Positions 43,773 to 52,063 of a DNA stretch of 64,000 nt are shown in pieces (positions within the stretch are counted from its first letter, which is position 1; each line of letters begins with the position of its first letter). Made by a program: the position numbers and the translations under genes. Where the stretch lies: assembly GCF_004570865.1 (NCBI RefSeq), contig NZ_SPQS01000001.1:124001-188000 (forward strand), written 5' to 3'. The DNA comes from Bradyrhizobium frederickii. Its GTDB lineage: Bacteria; Pseudomonadota; Alphaproteobacteria; Rhizobiales; Xanthobacteraceae. The notes under the pieces are model-generated. The model saw nothing but the letters and a program-made list of their open reading frames with translations. It did no database searches and had not been told where the DNA came from.

Positions 43773-45242
43773 ATGACTGAACCAGTTTACGATCTGATCA
43801 TTCGCGGCGGGCGCGTTGCCACGACGACTGACGTGTTCGAGGCCGATGTCGCAATTTCCGGCGAGACCATCGCAGCTGTCGGCAAGGGCCTGCCCGCGGC
43901 CAAACGCGAGATCGACGCGCGCGGCAAGCTGGTGCTGCCCGGCGGTGTCGACAGCCACGCTCATATCGAGCAGCTGTCCGCTGCCGGCATCATGAATGCC
44001 GATACGTTCGAGAGCGCGACGGTCTCTGCCGCTTTCGGCGGCACCACCACGGTGATCCCGTTTGCCGCCCAGCATGTCGGCATGAAGCTGACGCAGGTCG
44101 TCGAGGATTATCATGCCCTGGCTAGGAAGGGTGCGGTGATCGACTACGCCTTTCACATGATCATCGCGGATGCGACCAAGGAGGCGGTCGAGGAGCACAT
44201 CCCGGCGCTGGTGAAGCAGGGCCATGCGTCGATCAAGATCTTCATGACCTATGACAGGCTCAAGGTCGACGACGAGCCGCTGCTCGACATCCTCCTCGCC
44301 GCGCGCCAGTCTGGCGCGATGCTGTGCGCCCATGCCGAGAACCACGGCATCATCGCCTGGATGGTCAAGCGCCTGCTCGCGCGCGGCTACACCTTGCCGA
44401 AATATCATGCCGTCAGCCACGCCCGCGTCTCGGAGGCCGAGGCGTTCACGCGGTTGATCGGCATGGCGGCGCTGATTGACCAGCCGATCATGATCTTCCA
44501 CGTCTCGACCGCCGAGGGCGCCAAGGTGATCCGCGACGCGCGCGGGCAAGGCCTCAAGGTCTTCGCCGAGACCTGCCCGCAATATCTGTTCCTCACTGCG
44601 GACGATCTCGACAAGCCCGGTTCGGAAGGTGCCAAATGGATGTGCAGCCCGCCGCCGCGGACGCATGCAGACCAGGAGGCACTCTGGCAGGCGCTCTCGC
44701 TGGGCGATCTCCAGACCATCTCGTCGGACCACGCGCCTTATCGCTACGACGAGACAGGCAAGCTGCGCGCCGGTCCCAATCCGAATTTCAAGCAGGTCGC
44801 CAACGGCCTGCCCGGACTGGAGCTGCGGCTGCCGCTGCTGTTCGATGCGATGGTGTCGAAGGGTCGGCTGGGCCTCGAAAAATTCGTCGAGTTGACCGCG
44901 ACCGCGCCGGCAAAGATCTACAATCTGCATCCGCGCAAGGGCTCGATTGCGGTCGGAGCCGACGCCGATATCGCGATTTGGGATCCCGACCGCGAGGTCA
45001 CGATCGCCGACGAGATGATGCACGATCTCGCCGGCTATACGCCGTTCGCAGGCCGCAAGCTGAAGGGCTGGCCGGTTTCGGTGCTCTCGCGCGGCCGGAT
45101 GATCATCGACGGCAACAAATGTTTCGGGAAGCCGGGCAGCGGAAAGTTCCTCGCGCGCAGCGGCGGCGAGGCGGCAAAGCCGACCGGCAGGCTCGTGGCC
45201 GACATGGATCCGGAACGGAATTTCGGAGCAAAATTGCTGTGA
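43773..45242 (+). CDS. hydA: D-hydantoinase/dihydropyrimidinase
   Basis: The protein has 489 residues from the ATG at 43773, six bases after GGAG; ATGs at 43734 and 43761 are upstream alternatives. Binuclear-metal ligands are all visible: H62 and H64 in DSHAHIEQ, carboxylated K155 in SIKIFMTYD, H187 in CAHAEN, H243 in IFHVSTAEG and D319 in ISSDHAPYR. It opens 5,6-dihydropyrimidines or 5-substituted hydantoins to N-carbamoyl amino acids without ATP. It sits among carbamoylase, racemase and ATP-dependent hydantoinase genes, so the cluster has two different ring-opening systems. The C-terminal tail (PTGRLVADMDPERNFGAKLL) is somewhat longer than in close relatives. Confidence 0.94.
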   Translation: MTEPVYDLIIRGGRVATTTDVFEADVAISGETIAAVGKGLPAAKREIDARGKLVLPGGVDSHAHIEQLSAAGIMNADTFESATVSAAFGGTTTVIPFAAQHVGMKLTQVVEDYHALARKGAVIDYAFHMIIADATKEAVEEHIPALVKQGHASIKIFMTYDRLKVDDEPLLDILLAARQSGAMLCAHAENHGIIAWMVKRLLARGYTLPKYHAVSHARVSEAEAFTRLIGMAALIDQPIMIFHVSTAEGAKVIRDARGQGLKVFAETCPQYLFLTADDLDKPGSEGAKWMCSPPPRTHADQEALWQALSLGDLQTISSDHAPYRYDETGKLRAGPNPNFKQVANGLPGLELRLPLLFDAMVSKGRLGLEKFVELTATAPAKIYNLHPRKGSIAVGADADIAIWDPDREVTIADEMMHDLAGYTPFAGRKLKGWPVSVLSRGRMIIDGNKCFGKPGSGKFLARSGGEAAKPTGRLVADMDPERNFGAKLL

Positions 45243-45258
45243 TGATGGATTGCACGCG

Positions 45259-46233
45259 ATGAAGATCATCATCTTCGGCGGCACCGGCTTTATCGGCCTC
45301 AATCTCGCCGAGGTGCTGCTCGCGCGTGACCATGACGTGACGCTGTATGATTGCGCGCCTCTTGCGCCGGCGGCACAGCGGTCGCTGCCCAATTATCGGG
45401 AGCGGCTCAAGGTCGTCCAGGGCGACATTACCGACGCGGAAGGCATCGAGGGCCTGATTGCCGGTGGATACGATGCGATCGTGCTCGGCGCGGCGATTAC
45501 GGCTGGGGAGGAGCTCGAGCGGGCATCGACTGCGCGCGTGCTCGAAATCAACGTGATGGCGCAGATTCCCATTCTGCTTGCGGCGATCCGCCATCGTGTT
45601 CGGCGGGTCGTCAATCTGTCGTCTGCATCGGCCTATGGCGCATCGGGGACGAGGTTCGACGTCCTGGACGAGGAGACGCCTTGCGATCCCGTCTCGTTCT
45701 ACGCCGTCAGCAAGTTCACGTCCGAGCGATCGGTGGCGCGCCATGCCGAGCTCTTTGGCGGCGATTTCCTGAGCGTGCGGCTGAGCGCCGTATTCGGTCC
45801 ATGGGAGCGGCCCGGGGCGGTGCGCGATACGCCAAGCCTCCAGTTCCAGATTCTGGCCGCCTTCGCGCGCGGAGAGCCGGCGATCTTGCCGGATGCCGGA
45901 GTGAAAGACTGGACCTACGCGCCGGACGCCGCCGAAGCCGTGGCGAAGCTGATCGAGGCTGAACGGCCACGCCATCGTCTCTACAACATCTCCAGCGGGA
46001 CAGCCTGGTCGGCGCTGCAATGGGGTGAGGCGTTTGCGGCGCTGCATCGGGGCTTGCAATGCCGGCTCGCAGCGCCGGGAGAGAAAACCGAGATCAAGCT
46101 CCACGGCGGCGATCGTGCGCCGATGTCGGTTGCGCGGATGGCCGATGAATTCGGCTGGCGCGCCCGGTTCGGTTGCGCGGAGTCGGCGGCCGCGATGAGC
46201 GCTTGGTGGATGCAGCACAAGGAGACGATCTGA
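45259..46233 (+). CDS. NAD-dependent epimerase/dehydratase (extended SDR)
   Basis: This 324-residue extended SDR has the cofactor motif MKIIIFGGTGFIGLNLAEVLL at the N-terminus and catalytic S and Y-x3-K in VNLSSASAYGASG and FYAVSKFTSERS. The start at 45259 lacks a clear ribosome-binding site, and a TTG three codons upstream is possible. Members act on nucleotide sugars, but in catabolic operons of this kind they often dehydrogenate lactonisable or sugar-like acids, as uronate dehydrogenase does. It is 16 bp behind the hydantoinase gene and directly before the SDR gene, so it probably acts on the carbon skeleton after ring opening. Confidence 0.87.
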   Translation: MKIIIFGGTGFIGLNLAEVLLARDHDVTLYDCAPLAPAAQRSLPNYRERLKVVQGDITDAEGIEGLIAGGYDAIVLGAAITAGEELERASTARVLEINVMAQIPILLAAIRHRVRRVVNLSSASAYGASGTRFDVLDEETPCDPVSFYAVSKFTSERSVARHAELFGGDFLSVRLSAVFGPWERPGAVRDTPSLQFQILAAFARGEPAILPDAGVKDWTYAPDAAEAVAKLIEAERPRHRLYNISSGTAWSALQWGEAFAALHRGLQCRLAAPGEKTEIKLHGGDRAPMSVARMADEFGWRARFGCAESAAAMSAWWMQHKETI

Positions 46234-46234
46234 G

Positions 46235-46984
46235 ATGCGGCTGCAGGGGCGCACGGCGATCATCACGGGAGCAGGCTCGGGGATCGGCCGCGCCAGCGCA
46301 AAGCTGTTCGTGGAGGAGGGCGCGCGCCTTGCCTTGGTCGATCGCGATGCCGCCGGCCTAAAGGAGACGGTGAGCCTGGTCGGCGAGGCTACGACTCACG
46401 TCGGCGACGTCGGCGATGCCGGTTTCGCCGAGACCGTCGTCGGCGAGGTCGTCGCGCGCCACGGTCGCCTCGACATCCTGATGACGGCGGCCGGCTTCTC
46501 CTGCGGCGGCACGGTGTTGACGACGAGCCTGGACGACTGGGACGCGGTGTTTCGCACCAATGTCGGCGGCACCTGGCTGTGGGCGCGGGCCGCCGTGCCT
46601 CACATGCAGCGGCAGAACAGCGGCTCCATCATCACCTTGGCTTCGCAGCTCGCGATGGCCGGCGGCAAGGGCAACAGCGCCTATATCGCCGCCAAGGGCG
46701 CCATCGTCAGCCTGACGCGCACCATGGCGGTGGATTTCGCCACCGACGGCATTCGCGTCAACGCGATTGCGCCGGGCGCGATCGATACGCCGATGCTTCG
46801 CCGCAGCTTCGCCCGTCACGCCAATTCGGACGAGGTGCGTGAGGCCTCGCGCAACCGCCATGCCATGAAGCGGTTTGGCGAGGCGCAGGAGATCGCGCAG
46901 ACAGCGCTGCATCTCGCCAGCGATGCATCCTCATTCACGACCGGCACCGTGATGGTGGTTGACGGAGGCTGGCTCGCGGCATGA
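46235..46984 (+). CDS. Short-chain dehydrogenase/reductase (classical)
   Basis: The protein has 249 residues; the ATG at 46235 follows the previous stop by one base, with GGAG in the end of that gene. Classical motifs are complete: TGAGSGIG, a central MTAAG in place of NNAG, catalytic serine in ITLASQLA and NSAYIAAKGA with Y-x3-K. NAD preference is suggested by the acidic LVDRDAAG after the second strand. The C-terminal SSFTTGTVMVVDGG is usual. It probably oxidises a secondary alcohol in the same pathway. Its stop overlaps the ATG of the next gene. Confidence 0.9.
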   Translation: MRLQGRTAIITGAGSGIGRASAKLFVEEGARLALVDRDAAGLKETVSLVGEATTHVGDVGDAGFAETVVGEVVARHGRLDILMTAAGFSCGGTVLTTSLDDWDAVFRTNVGGTWLWARAAVPHMQRQNSGSIITLASQLAMAGGKGNSAYIAAKGAIVSLTRTMAVDFATDGIRVNAIAPGAIDTPMLRRSFARHANSDEVREASRNRHAMKRFGEAQEIAQTALHLASDASSFTTGTVMVVDGGWLAA

Positions 46985-48417
46985 GTGATGGGCTGACGAC
47001 GCTCGAAACGAACGTGCGCGCCGATCTCGCGAAGATCGCGCATCCTCATGCCGCATGGCTCGAACCGAAGACGGGACCCGATGGCAGACCGGCGCTGGAT
47101 GTCCTCATCGTCGGCGCGGGCCAGTCCGGCCTCGCCATCGGCTTCGGCCTGATGCGCTCGCGCGTCAGCAACATCCTGCTGATCGACAAGTCGGAAGATG
47201 GCAAGGAAGGCCCGTGGCTAACCTATGCCCGCATGCCGACGCTGCGCAGCCCGAAGGATTATACCGGCCCCGATCTCGACATCCCGAGCCTCACCTACCA
47301 GTCCTGGCACGAAGCCCGGTTCGGCAAGGAAAGCTGGCAACAGCTCGGCCTGATCGAACGTTGCCATTGGGCGGAGTATCTGCTGTGGCTGCGGCGCACG
47401 ATCGGCTTGCCCGTGCGCAACAATTCCGAGCTTCTGGAGATCGTGCCTGCATCCGACGGCCTACTGGTCGCGCGCGTGAAACGGGCAGGCGAGATCGGGA
47501 CGCTTTACGCCCGCAAGATCGTGCTCGCGACGGGGCAGGAGGGCATGGGCGATTGGATGGTCCCGGAGCAGCTAGCGCATCTGCCGGCGAGTTCGGTCGC
47601 GACCGTCGCCGACGACATCGACTTCGAGAAGCTTCGTGGCAAGCGCGTGGCCGTGATCGGTGCCGGTGCATCCGCCTTCGACAATGCGGCGACCGCGCTG
47701 GAGGCGGGCGCGGCAGAGGTGCATCTGCTGTGTCGCCGGTCGCAGATCCAGGTGATCCAGCCCTATCGTTGGCTGACCTTTCGCGGCTTCCTGCGCCACC
47801 TCAGCGATCTCGACGATGCATGGCGCTGGCGCTTCATGAGGGCGATCCTCGAAATGCGGGAAGGCTTTCCGCAACCGACTTATGATCGCTGCGCGCGCTA
47901 CGTCAATTTCACATTGCACGAGGGCGCACCGGTCGAGACGGCCCGCGAAACCGACAGGGGCATCGAATTGCAGACGCCGCGTGGCGCCATCGCGACGGAT
48001 TTCCTCATTTGCGGCACCGGCATCGACATGAACTTTTCCAGTCGTGGCGAGCTCTCCGCATTCGCTGCCAACATCGCGACCTGGGCCGACCGCTATCAAC
48101 CGCCGGAGAGCGAGCGCAACGATCGGCTCGGCCGCTTTCCCTACCTCGCCGACGATTACGCTTTCACCGAGCGCGTAGCCGGCGAGACGCCGTGGATTTC
48201 CGACATCCATCTCTTCGCCATCGCCTCAACCATGAGCTTTGGCCCGTCTGGATCGTCGATCAATGCGATGACGACGGCCGTTCCAAAGCTCGTGAACGGC
48301 CTGACACGCGGCCTGTTTCGCGCCGATGTCGAGCGGCACTGGACTTCGCTCTGCGCCTATGACGTGCCGCAGGCCGTGGTTACGAGGCCGGCGCGAAAAA
48401 TCGGGGAAACGCGATGA
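46981..48417 (+). CDS. FAD-dependent monooxygenase-like oxidoreductase
   Basis: This 478-residue protein with two dinucleotide-binding motifs starts inside the SDR stop (ATGA). VLIVGAGQSGLAIGFGLM (from about residue 40) binds FAD and VAVIGAGASAFDNAATALEAGA (from about residue 223) binds NAD(P)H. Between them are PTLRSPKDYTGPDLDIPSLTYQSW and ATGQEGMGDWMVP. The layout is that of flavin-containing/Baeyer-Villiger/N-hydroxylating monooxygenases, but the full BVMO fingerprint FxGxxxHxxxWP is not present, so the class is uncertain. A hydroxylation or amine oxidation in the heterocycle pathway is plausible. Confidence 0.82.
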   Translation: MSDGLTTLETNVRADLAKIAHPHAAWLEPKTGPDGRPALDVLIVGAGQSGLAIGFGLMRSRVSNILLIDKSEDGKEGPWLTYARMPTLRSPKDYTGPDLDIPSLTYQSWHEARFGKESWQQLGLIERCHWAEYLLWLRRTIGLPVRNNSELLEIVPASDGLLVARVKRAGEIGTLYARKIVLATGQEGMGDWMVPEQLAHLPASSVATVADDIDFEKLRGKRVAVIGAGASAFDNAATALEAGAAEVHLLCRRSQIQVIQPYRWLTFRGFLRHLSDLDDAWRWRFMRAILEMREGFPQPTYDRCARYVNFTLHEGAPVETARETDRGIELQTPRGAIATDFLICGTGIDMNFSSRGELSAFAANIATWADRYQPPESERNDRLGRFPYLADDYAFTERVAGETPWISDIHLFAIASTMSFGPSGSSINAMTTAVPKLVNGLTRGLFRADVERHWTSLCAYDVPQAVVTRPARKIGETR

Positions 48418-48536
48418 TCATCCATGCGCCGCCGCGACGAGGCGTCCCCACCAGCACGCCGTGAGACTGGCGCGCAACTTGCTTCTTTCTTGACCAGTCT
48501 AGCCGGCCTTCCTCTTCGGAAATTCAAGGAAAACCA

Positions 48537-50156
48537 ATGCGTTTTGTGTCTTTCAGGTCTGCGGCCTCAGTTCTCGCCACCACTGCGCTGTTGTCGATCG
48601 CCACCGCGCCGTCGCAGGCGCAAACCAGGGCGGAGACATTACGCTATGTCACCGGCGCCTCCGTCAACACGCTCGATCCAAACATCCCGGGCTCGACGCG
48701 CGAATCTTTCGCGCTGAGCATGAGCACCTATGACCGGCTGGTGGCATTTGGCCGCAAGCAGCTCAATGGCAAATGGGTGTTCGATCTCGACACGATCACC
48801 GGCGAGCTGGCCGAATCCTATGACGTCAGCCCCGACGGTTTGAAGCTCACGTTCCGTCTGCGCAAGGACGCAAAATTCCAGGACGGCTCGCCCGTGACCG
48901 CCGAGGACGTGAAATGGTCGCTCGATCGCTGCGTCACCGCGCCGATCCTCGGCAAGGCGCAATTGCTGACGGGCTCGCTGACCTCGGCCGATCAGTTCAA
49001 GGTGATCGACCCTCTCACCATCGAGGTGACGCTGCCCAAGCCCGACAAGCTCGCGCTGCCGAACCTGGCCACGGTCTATCCCATGATCATCAACTCGAAG
49101 GTCGCCAAGGCACACGCGACGCCGGATGATCCCTGGGCCACTGCATGGCTGAAGGAGCACACCGCAGGCAGCGGCGCCTACGTGGTCGAGAACTTCAAGC
49201 CCGGCGAGCAGGTGATCCTCAAGCGGGACGAGAACTGGAACCGCGGCTCGGCCAACAAGCCGGCTTTCTTCAAGCGCGTCATCGTGCAATCGGTTCCGGA
49301 ACCGGCAACCCGCGCCAATCTGGTCGAACGCGGGGATGCCGATCTCGTTGTCGATCTCCAGGCCAGCGATGTGCAGTCGCTGGAGGCCAAGGGCAAGCTC
49401 AAGGTGATCTCGACGCCGCAATACAATGCGATCACCTACGTTTCGATGAACAACCAGCTGCCGCCCTTTGACAACGTGAATGTGCGCCGCGCTATCGCTT
49501 ACGCGCTGCCCTATGACGACATGTTCAAGGCTGCCCTGTTCGGCCGGGGCGCGCCGCTGTTCGGCGCGACATGGCCGGATGGCAATCCGTTGAATGGCAT
49601 TTATCCGTTCCAGCAGCCGGTGAAGATGGATCTCGACAAGGCCAGGGAATATCTGAAGGCGGCCGGTCTGCCGGAAGGCTTCTCGACAACGTTCAGCTTC
49701 AATGTCGGCCAGTCCGCGACGGCGGAGCCGATGGCTGCCCTTGTCAAGGAGTCGCTTGCCAAGATCGGCATCAAGGTCGACATTCAGAAGCTGCCGGACG
49801 CGCAGATGTCGACGCAGATCAACGAGAAGAAGCTGCCTTTCTTCACGGAGGGCATCGTCGCCTGGCTGCCGTCGACTGATTATTTCTACCGCAACTTCTA
49901 CACAGGCACCCAGCGCTGGAATTACAGCTCGATCAACAACCCGGAGCTTGCCGCGATTGCGCAGGAAGCCCGCTTCGAGCCGGACAAGGCCAAGTATGAG
50001 GCAGCAGGCCGCAAGCTCAATGCGATGCACTTCGATCTGATGCCGCAGATCATGCTGTGGCAACCGAACCAGGACGCGGTCATGGCGCCGTCGATCGAAG
50101 GCTACACCTACGAGTTCCATCGCCAGGTGGACTATCGCGATGTCAGCCGGAAGTGA
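48537..50156 (+). CDS. Dipeptide/oligopeptide-type ABC transporter substrate-binding protein (SBP family 5)
   Basis: This 539-residue protein has a Sec signal peptide (about residues 1-28, ending APSQA before QT). The mature protein follows the family 5 pattern (LRYVTGASVNTLDPNIPGSTRESF, then LTFRLRKDAKFQDGSPVTAEDVKWSLDR). AAGGA at 48525 precedes the ATG. It is the periplasmic receptor for the permease and ATPase genes that follow. The same family carries peptides, nickel, opines and glycosylated or cyclic compounds, so the linked hydantoin genes hint at a cyclic dipeptide-like or ureido substrate. Confidence 0.92.
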   Translation: MRFVSFRSAASVLATTALLSIATAPSQAQTRAETLRYVTGASVNTLDPNIPGSTRESFALSMSTYDRLVAFGRKQLNGKWVFDLDTITGELAESYDVSPDGLKLTFRLRKDAKFQDGSPVTAEDVKWSLDRCVTAPILGKAQLLTGSLTSADQFKVIDPLTIEVTLPKPDKLALPNLATVYPMIINSKVAKAHATPDDPWATAWLKEHTAGSGAYVVENFKPGEQVILKRDENWNRGSANKPAFFKRVIVQSVPEPATRANLVERGDADLVVDLQASDVQSLEAKGKLKVISTPQYNAITYVSMNNQLPPFDNVNVRRAIAYALPYDDMFKAALFGRGAPLFGATWPDGNPLNGIYPFQQPVKMDLDKAREYLKAAGLPEGFSTTFSFNVGQSATAEPMAALVKESLAKIGIKVDIQKLPDAQMSTQINEKKLPFFTEGIVAWLPSTDYFYRNFYTGTQRWNYSSINNPELAAIAQEARFEPDKAKYEAAGRKLNAMHFDLMPQIMLWQPNQDAVMAPSIEGYTYEFHRQVDYRDVSRK

Positions 50157-50180
50157 CATCGTGATCAACGAGAGCGCTGA

Positions 50181-51218
50181 ATGGTGATGACCGGTCTTGG
50201 TGCAACGATGGTGCGGGCGGGCAGGCGGCTCTTGTCGTCGCTGCCGGCGCTGTTCGGCGTGCTGGTCTTCACCTTTCTGCTGATGCGCGTGTTGCCCGGC
50301 GACCCCGCGGTGTTCTTCGCCTCGGGCCCCAATGCCGGCAAGGAGGAGATCGAGCAGATTCGCAAACAGATGGGGCTCAACAAATCGGTGCCGGAGCAGC
50401 TCGTGTTCTATCTCTCCGACATCGGTCGCGGCAATCTTGGCCGCTCCATGATGACGGGGCAGCCGGTACTGAAGGACCTGCGCGAGCGTCTGCCGGCGTC
50501 CCTGGAGCTCACCTTGACCGCGCTCCTGATCGCGCTGATCGCGGCGGTTCCGCTCGGCGTGGTCGCGGCGCTGCGGCCGGGATCGATCATCGATCATGGC
50601 GTCCGGCTGTTCTGCGCCCTCGGCGTCTGCGTCCCGACCTTCGTCTCGGGCCTGCTGCTGATCTACGTTTTTTATTACCTGCTCGGGCTTGCGCCTGATC
50701 CGACCGGTCGGATCGACGTGTTCACCTCGCTGCCGCCGCAACGAACCGGCTTTCTCTCGATCGATTTCCTGCTGGCTGGAGATTTCGAGGGTTGGTGGGC
50801 GGCCTGCAAGCAGCTGGCTCTGCCGGCAGTGAGTATGGCCCTGTTCGTCATCGCGCCGCTCGCGCGGATCACCCGCGCCTCGATGCTGGTGTCGCTTGGG
50901 AGCGATTTCGTACGTACCGCGCGATCGGTCGGATTGTCTTGGGGCAAGGTGGTCGTCACGTATGCATTGAGGAATGCGATCCTTCCCGTCATCACCATCG
51001 CCGGCATCGTGTTCTCGACCATGCTCGGCGCCAATGTGCTGGTGGAGAAGGTGTTCTCCTGGCCTGGCGTCGCCTCCTATGCACTCGATGCGCTGCTCTC
51101 GTCAGACTATGCGCCGGTACAGGGCTTCGTGCTGCTGATGGCGAGCCTGTTCGTGCTGGTCAACCTCGTGGTCGATATCTGCTACGGAATCGCCGATCCC
51201 AGGGTTTCCATCGGATGA
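50181..51218 (+). CDS. ABC transporter permease, DppB type
   Basis: This 345-residue inner-membrane protein starts RRLLSSLPALFGVLVFTFLLMRVLPGDPAVFFAS and has the family EAA loop near residues 245-265 (TARSVGLSWGKVVVTYALRNAILPVI). About six transmembrane helices form half of the channel. The ATG at 50181 lies 24 bp after the binding-protein gene. A TGA overlapping the next ATG (51215) couples it to the partner permease. Confidence 0.92.
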   Translation: MVMTGLGATMVRAGRRLLSSLPALFGVLVFTFLLMRVLPGDPAVFFASGPNAGKEEIEQIRKQMGLNKSVPEQLVFYLSDIGRGNLGRSMMTGQPVLKDLRERLPASLELTLTALLIALIAAVPLGVVAALRPGSIIDHGVRLFCALGVCVPTFVSGLLLIYVFYYLLGLAPDPTGRIDVFTSLPPQRTGFLSIDFLLAGDFEGWWAACKQLALPAVSMALFVIAPLARITRASMLVSLGSDFVRTARSVGLSWGKVVVTYALRNAILPVITIAGIVFSTMLGANVLVEKVFSWPGVASYALDALLSSDYAPVQGFVLLMASLFVLVNLVVDICYGIADPRVSIG

Positions 51219-52063
51219 CCAGTGCAACCCTCCGCCATTCGGTCTGGATTTTGCGCGGCAATCCGCTCACGGCGGTGGCCGCGGCCGGGGTGACGCTGTT
51301 CGTCCTGCTTGCGATCTTCGGCCCCTGGATCGTGCCTTATGATCCCGTGGCCTCCAACGTGTCCGAAGCGTTGCAGCCGCCGAGCGCGGCCCATCTCGCC
51401 GGCACCGACCAGCTCGGGCGCGACGTGTTCAGCCGCCTCATCATCGCGGCGCGGCTTGATCTTGCCATTGCGGTGTCTGCGGTCGGCATCTCCTTCGTGA
51501 TCGGCGCCGTCGTCGGCTCATTCTGCGGCTACGCCGGTGGCCGGCTCGATCGCACCGTCGGCCGCTTTGTCGACGTGATGATGGCCTTTCCGTTGTTCGT
51601 GCTGGCAATGGCGATGGTCGCGGCCCTCGGCAACCGCGTCGAGAACATCGTGATCGCAACCGCGATCATCAATCTTCCCTTCTACATCCGCTTCGCGCGC
51701 GCCGAAGTGAACGTCCGCCGCAATGTCGGCTGGGTCGAGGCCGCGCGCGCCTGCGGCGAGAGTCATTTCTCGGTGGTGCTCCGTTTCCTGCTGCCGAACA
51801 TCCTGCCTGCGATGGCGGTGCAGATCTCGCTCAATCTCGGCTGGGCCATATTGAACGCGGCCGGCCTGTCCTTCATCGGCCTTGGCGTCAAACCGCCGAC
51901 GCCGGAATGGGGCATCATGGTGGCGGAGGGTGCGCGCTTCATCTCGACGGGTCGGTGGTGGCTGGTGGCCTTTCCGGGCCTCGCACTGATGCTGGCCGTG
52001 CTGTGCTTCAATCTCCTCGGGGATGGGATGCGGGATATTCTCGATCCCCGTATGCGCACGTGA
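51215..52063 (+). CDS. ABC transporter permease, DppC type
   Basis: The protein has 282 residues from the ATG at 51215 overlapping the DppB-type stop; the frame also runs far upstream antisense-free but without similarity. It begins with the DppC N-terminal helix (NPLTAVAAAGVTLFVLLAIFGPWIVPYDP) and has HLAGTDQLGRDVFSRLIIAARLDL and the EAA loop VEAARACGESHFSVVLRFLLPNILP. It completes the inner-membrane channel with the DppB-type partner. Its stop overlaps the GTG start of the fused ATPase gene. Confidence 0.92.
   Translation: MTSATLRHSVWILRGNPLTAVAAAGVTLFVLLAIFGPWIVPYDPVASNVSEALQPPSAAHLAGTDQLGRDVFSRLIIAARLDLAIAVSAVGISFVIGAVVGSFCGYAGGRLDRTVGRFVDVMMAFPLFVLAMAMVAALGNRVENIVIATAIINLPFYIRFARAEVNVRRNVGWVEAARACGESHFSVVLRFLLPNILPAMAVQISLNLGWAILNAAGLSFIGLGVKPPTPEWGIMVAEGARFISTGRWWLVAFPGLALMLAVLCFNLLGDGMRDILDPRMRT

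Noticed and set aside
48639..50741. A 700-codon leftward open frame opposite the binding protein and permease genes
   Set aside because: The opposite strand encodes a binding protein with a signal peptide and a DppB permease with all family motifs. The leftward translation has shadow-frame composition and crosses two real genes.
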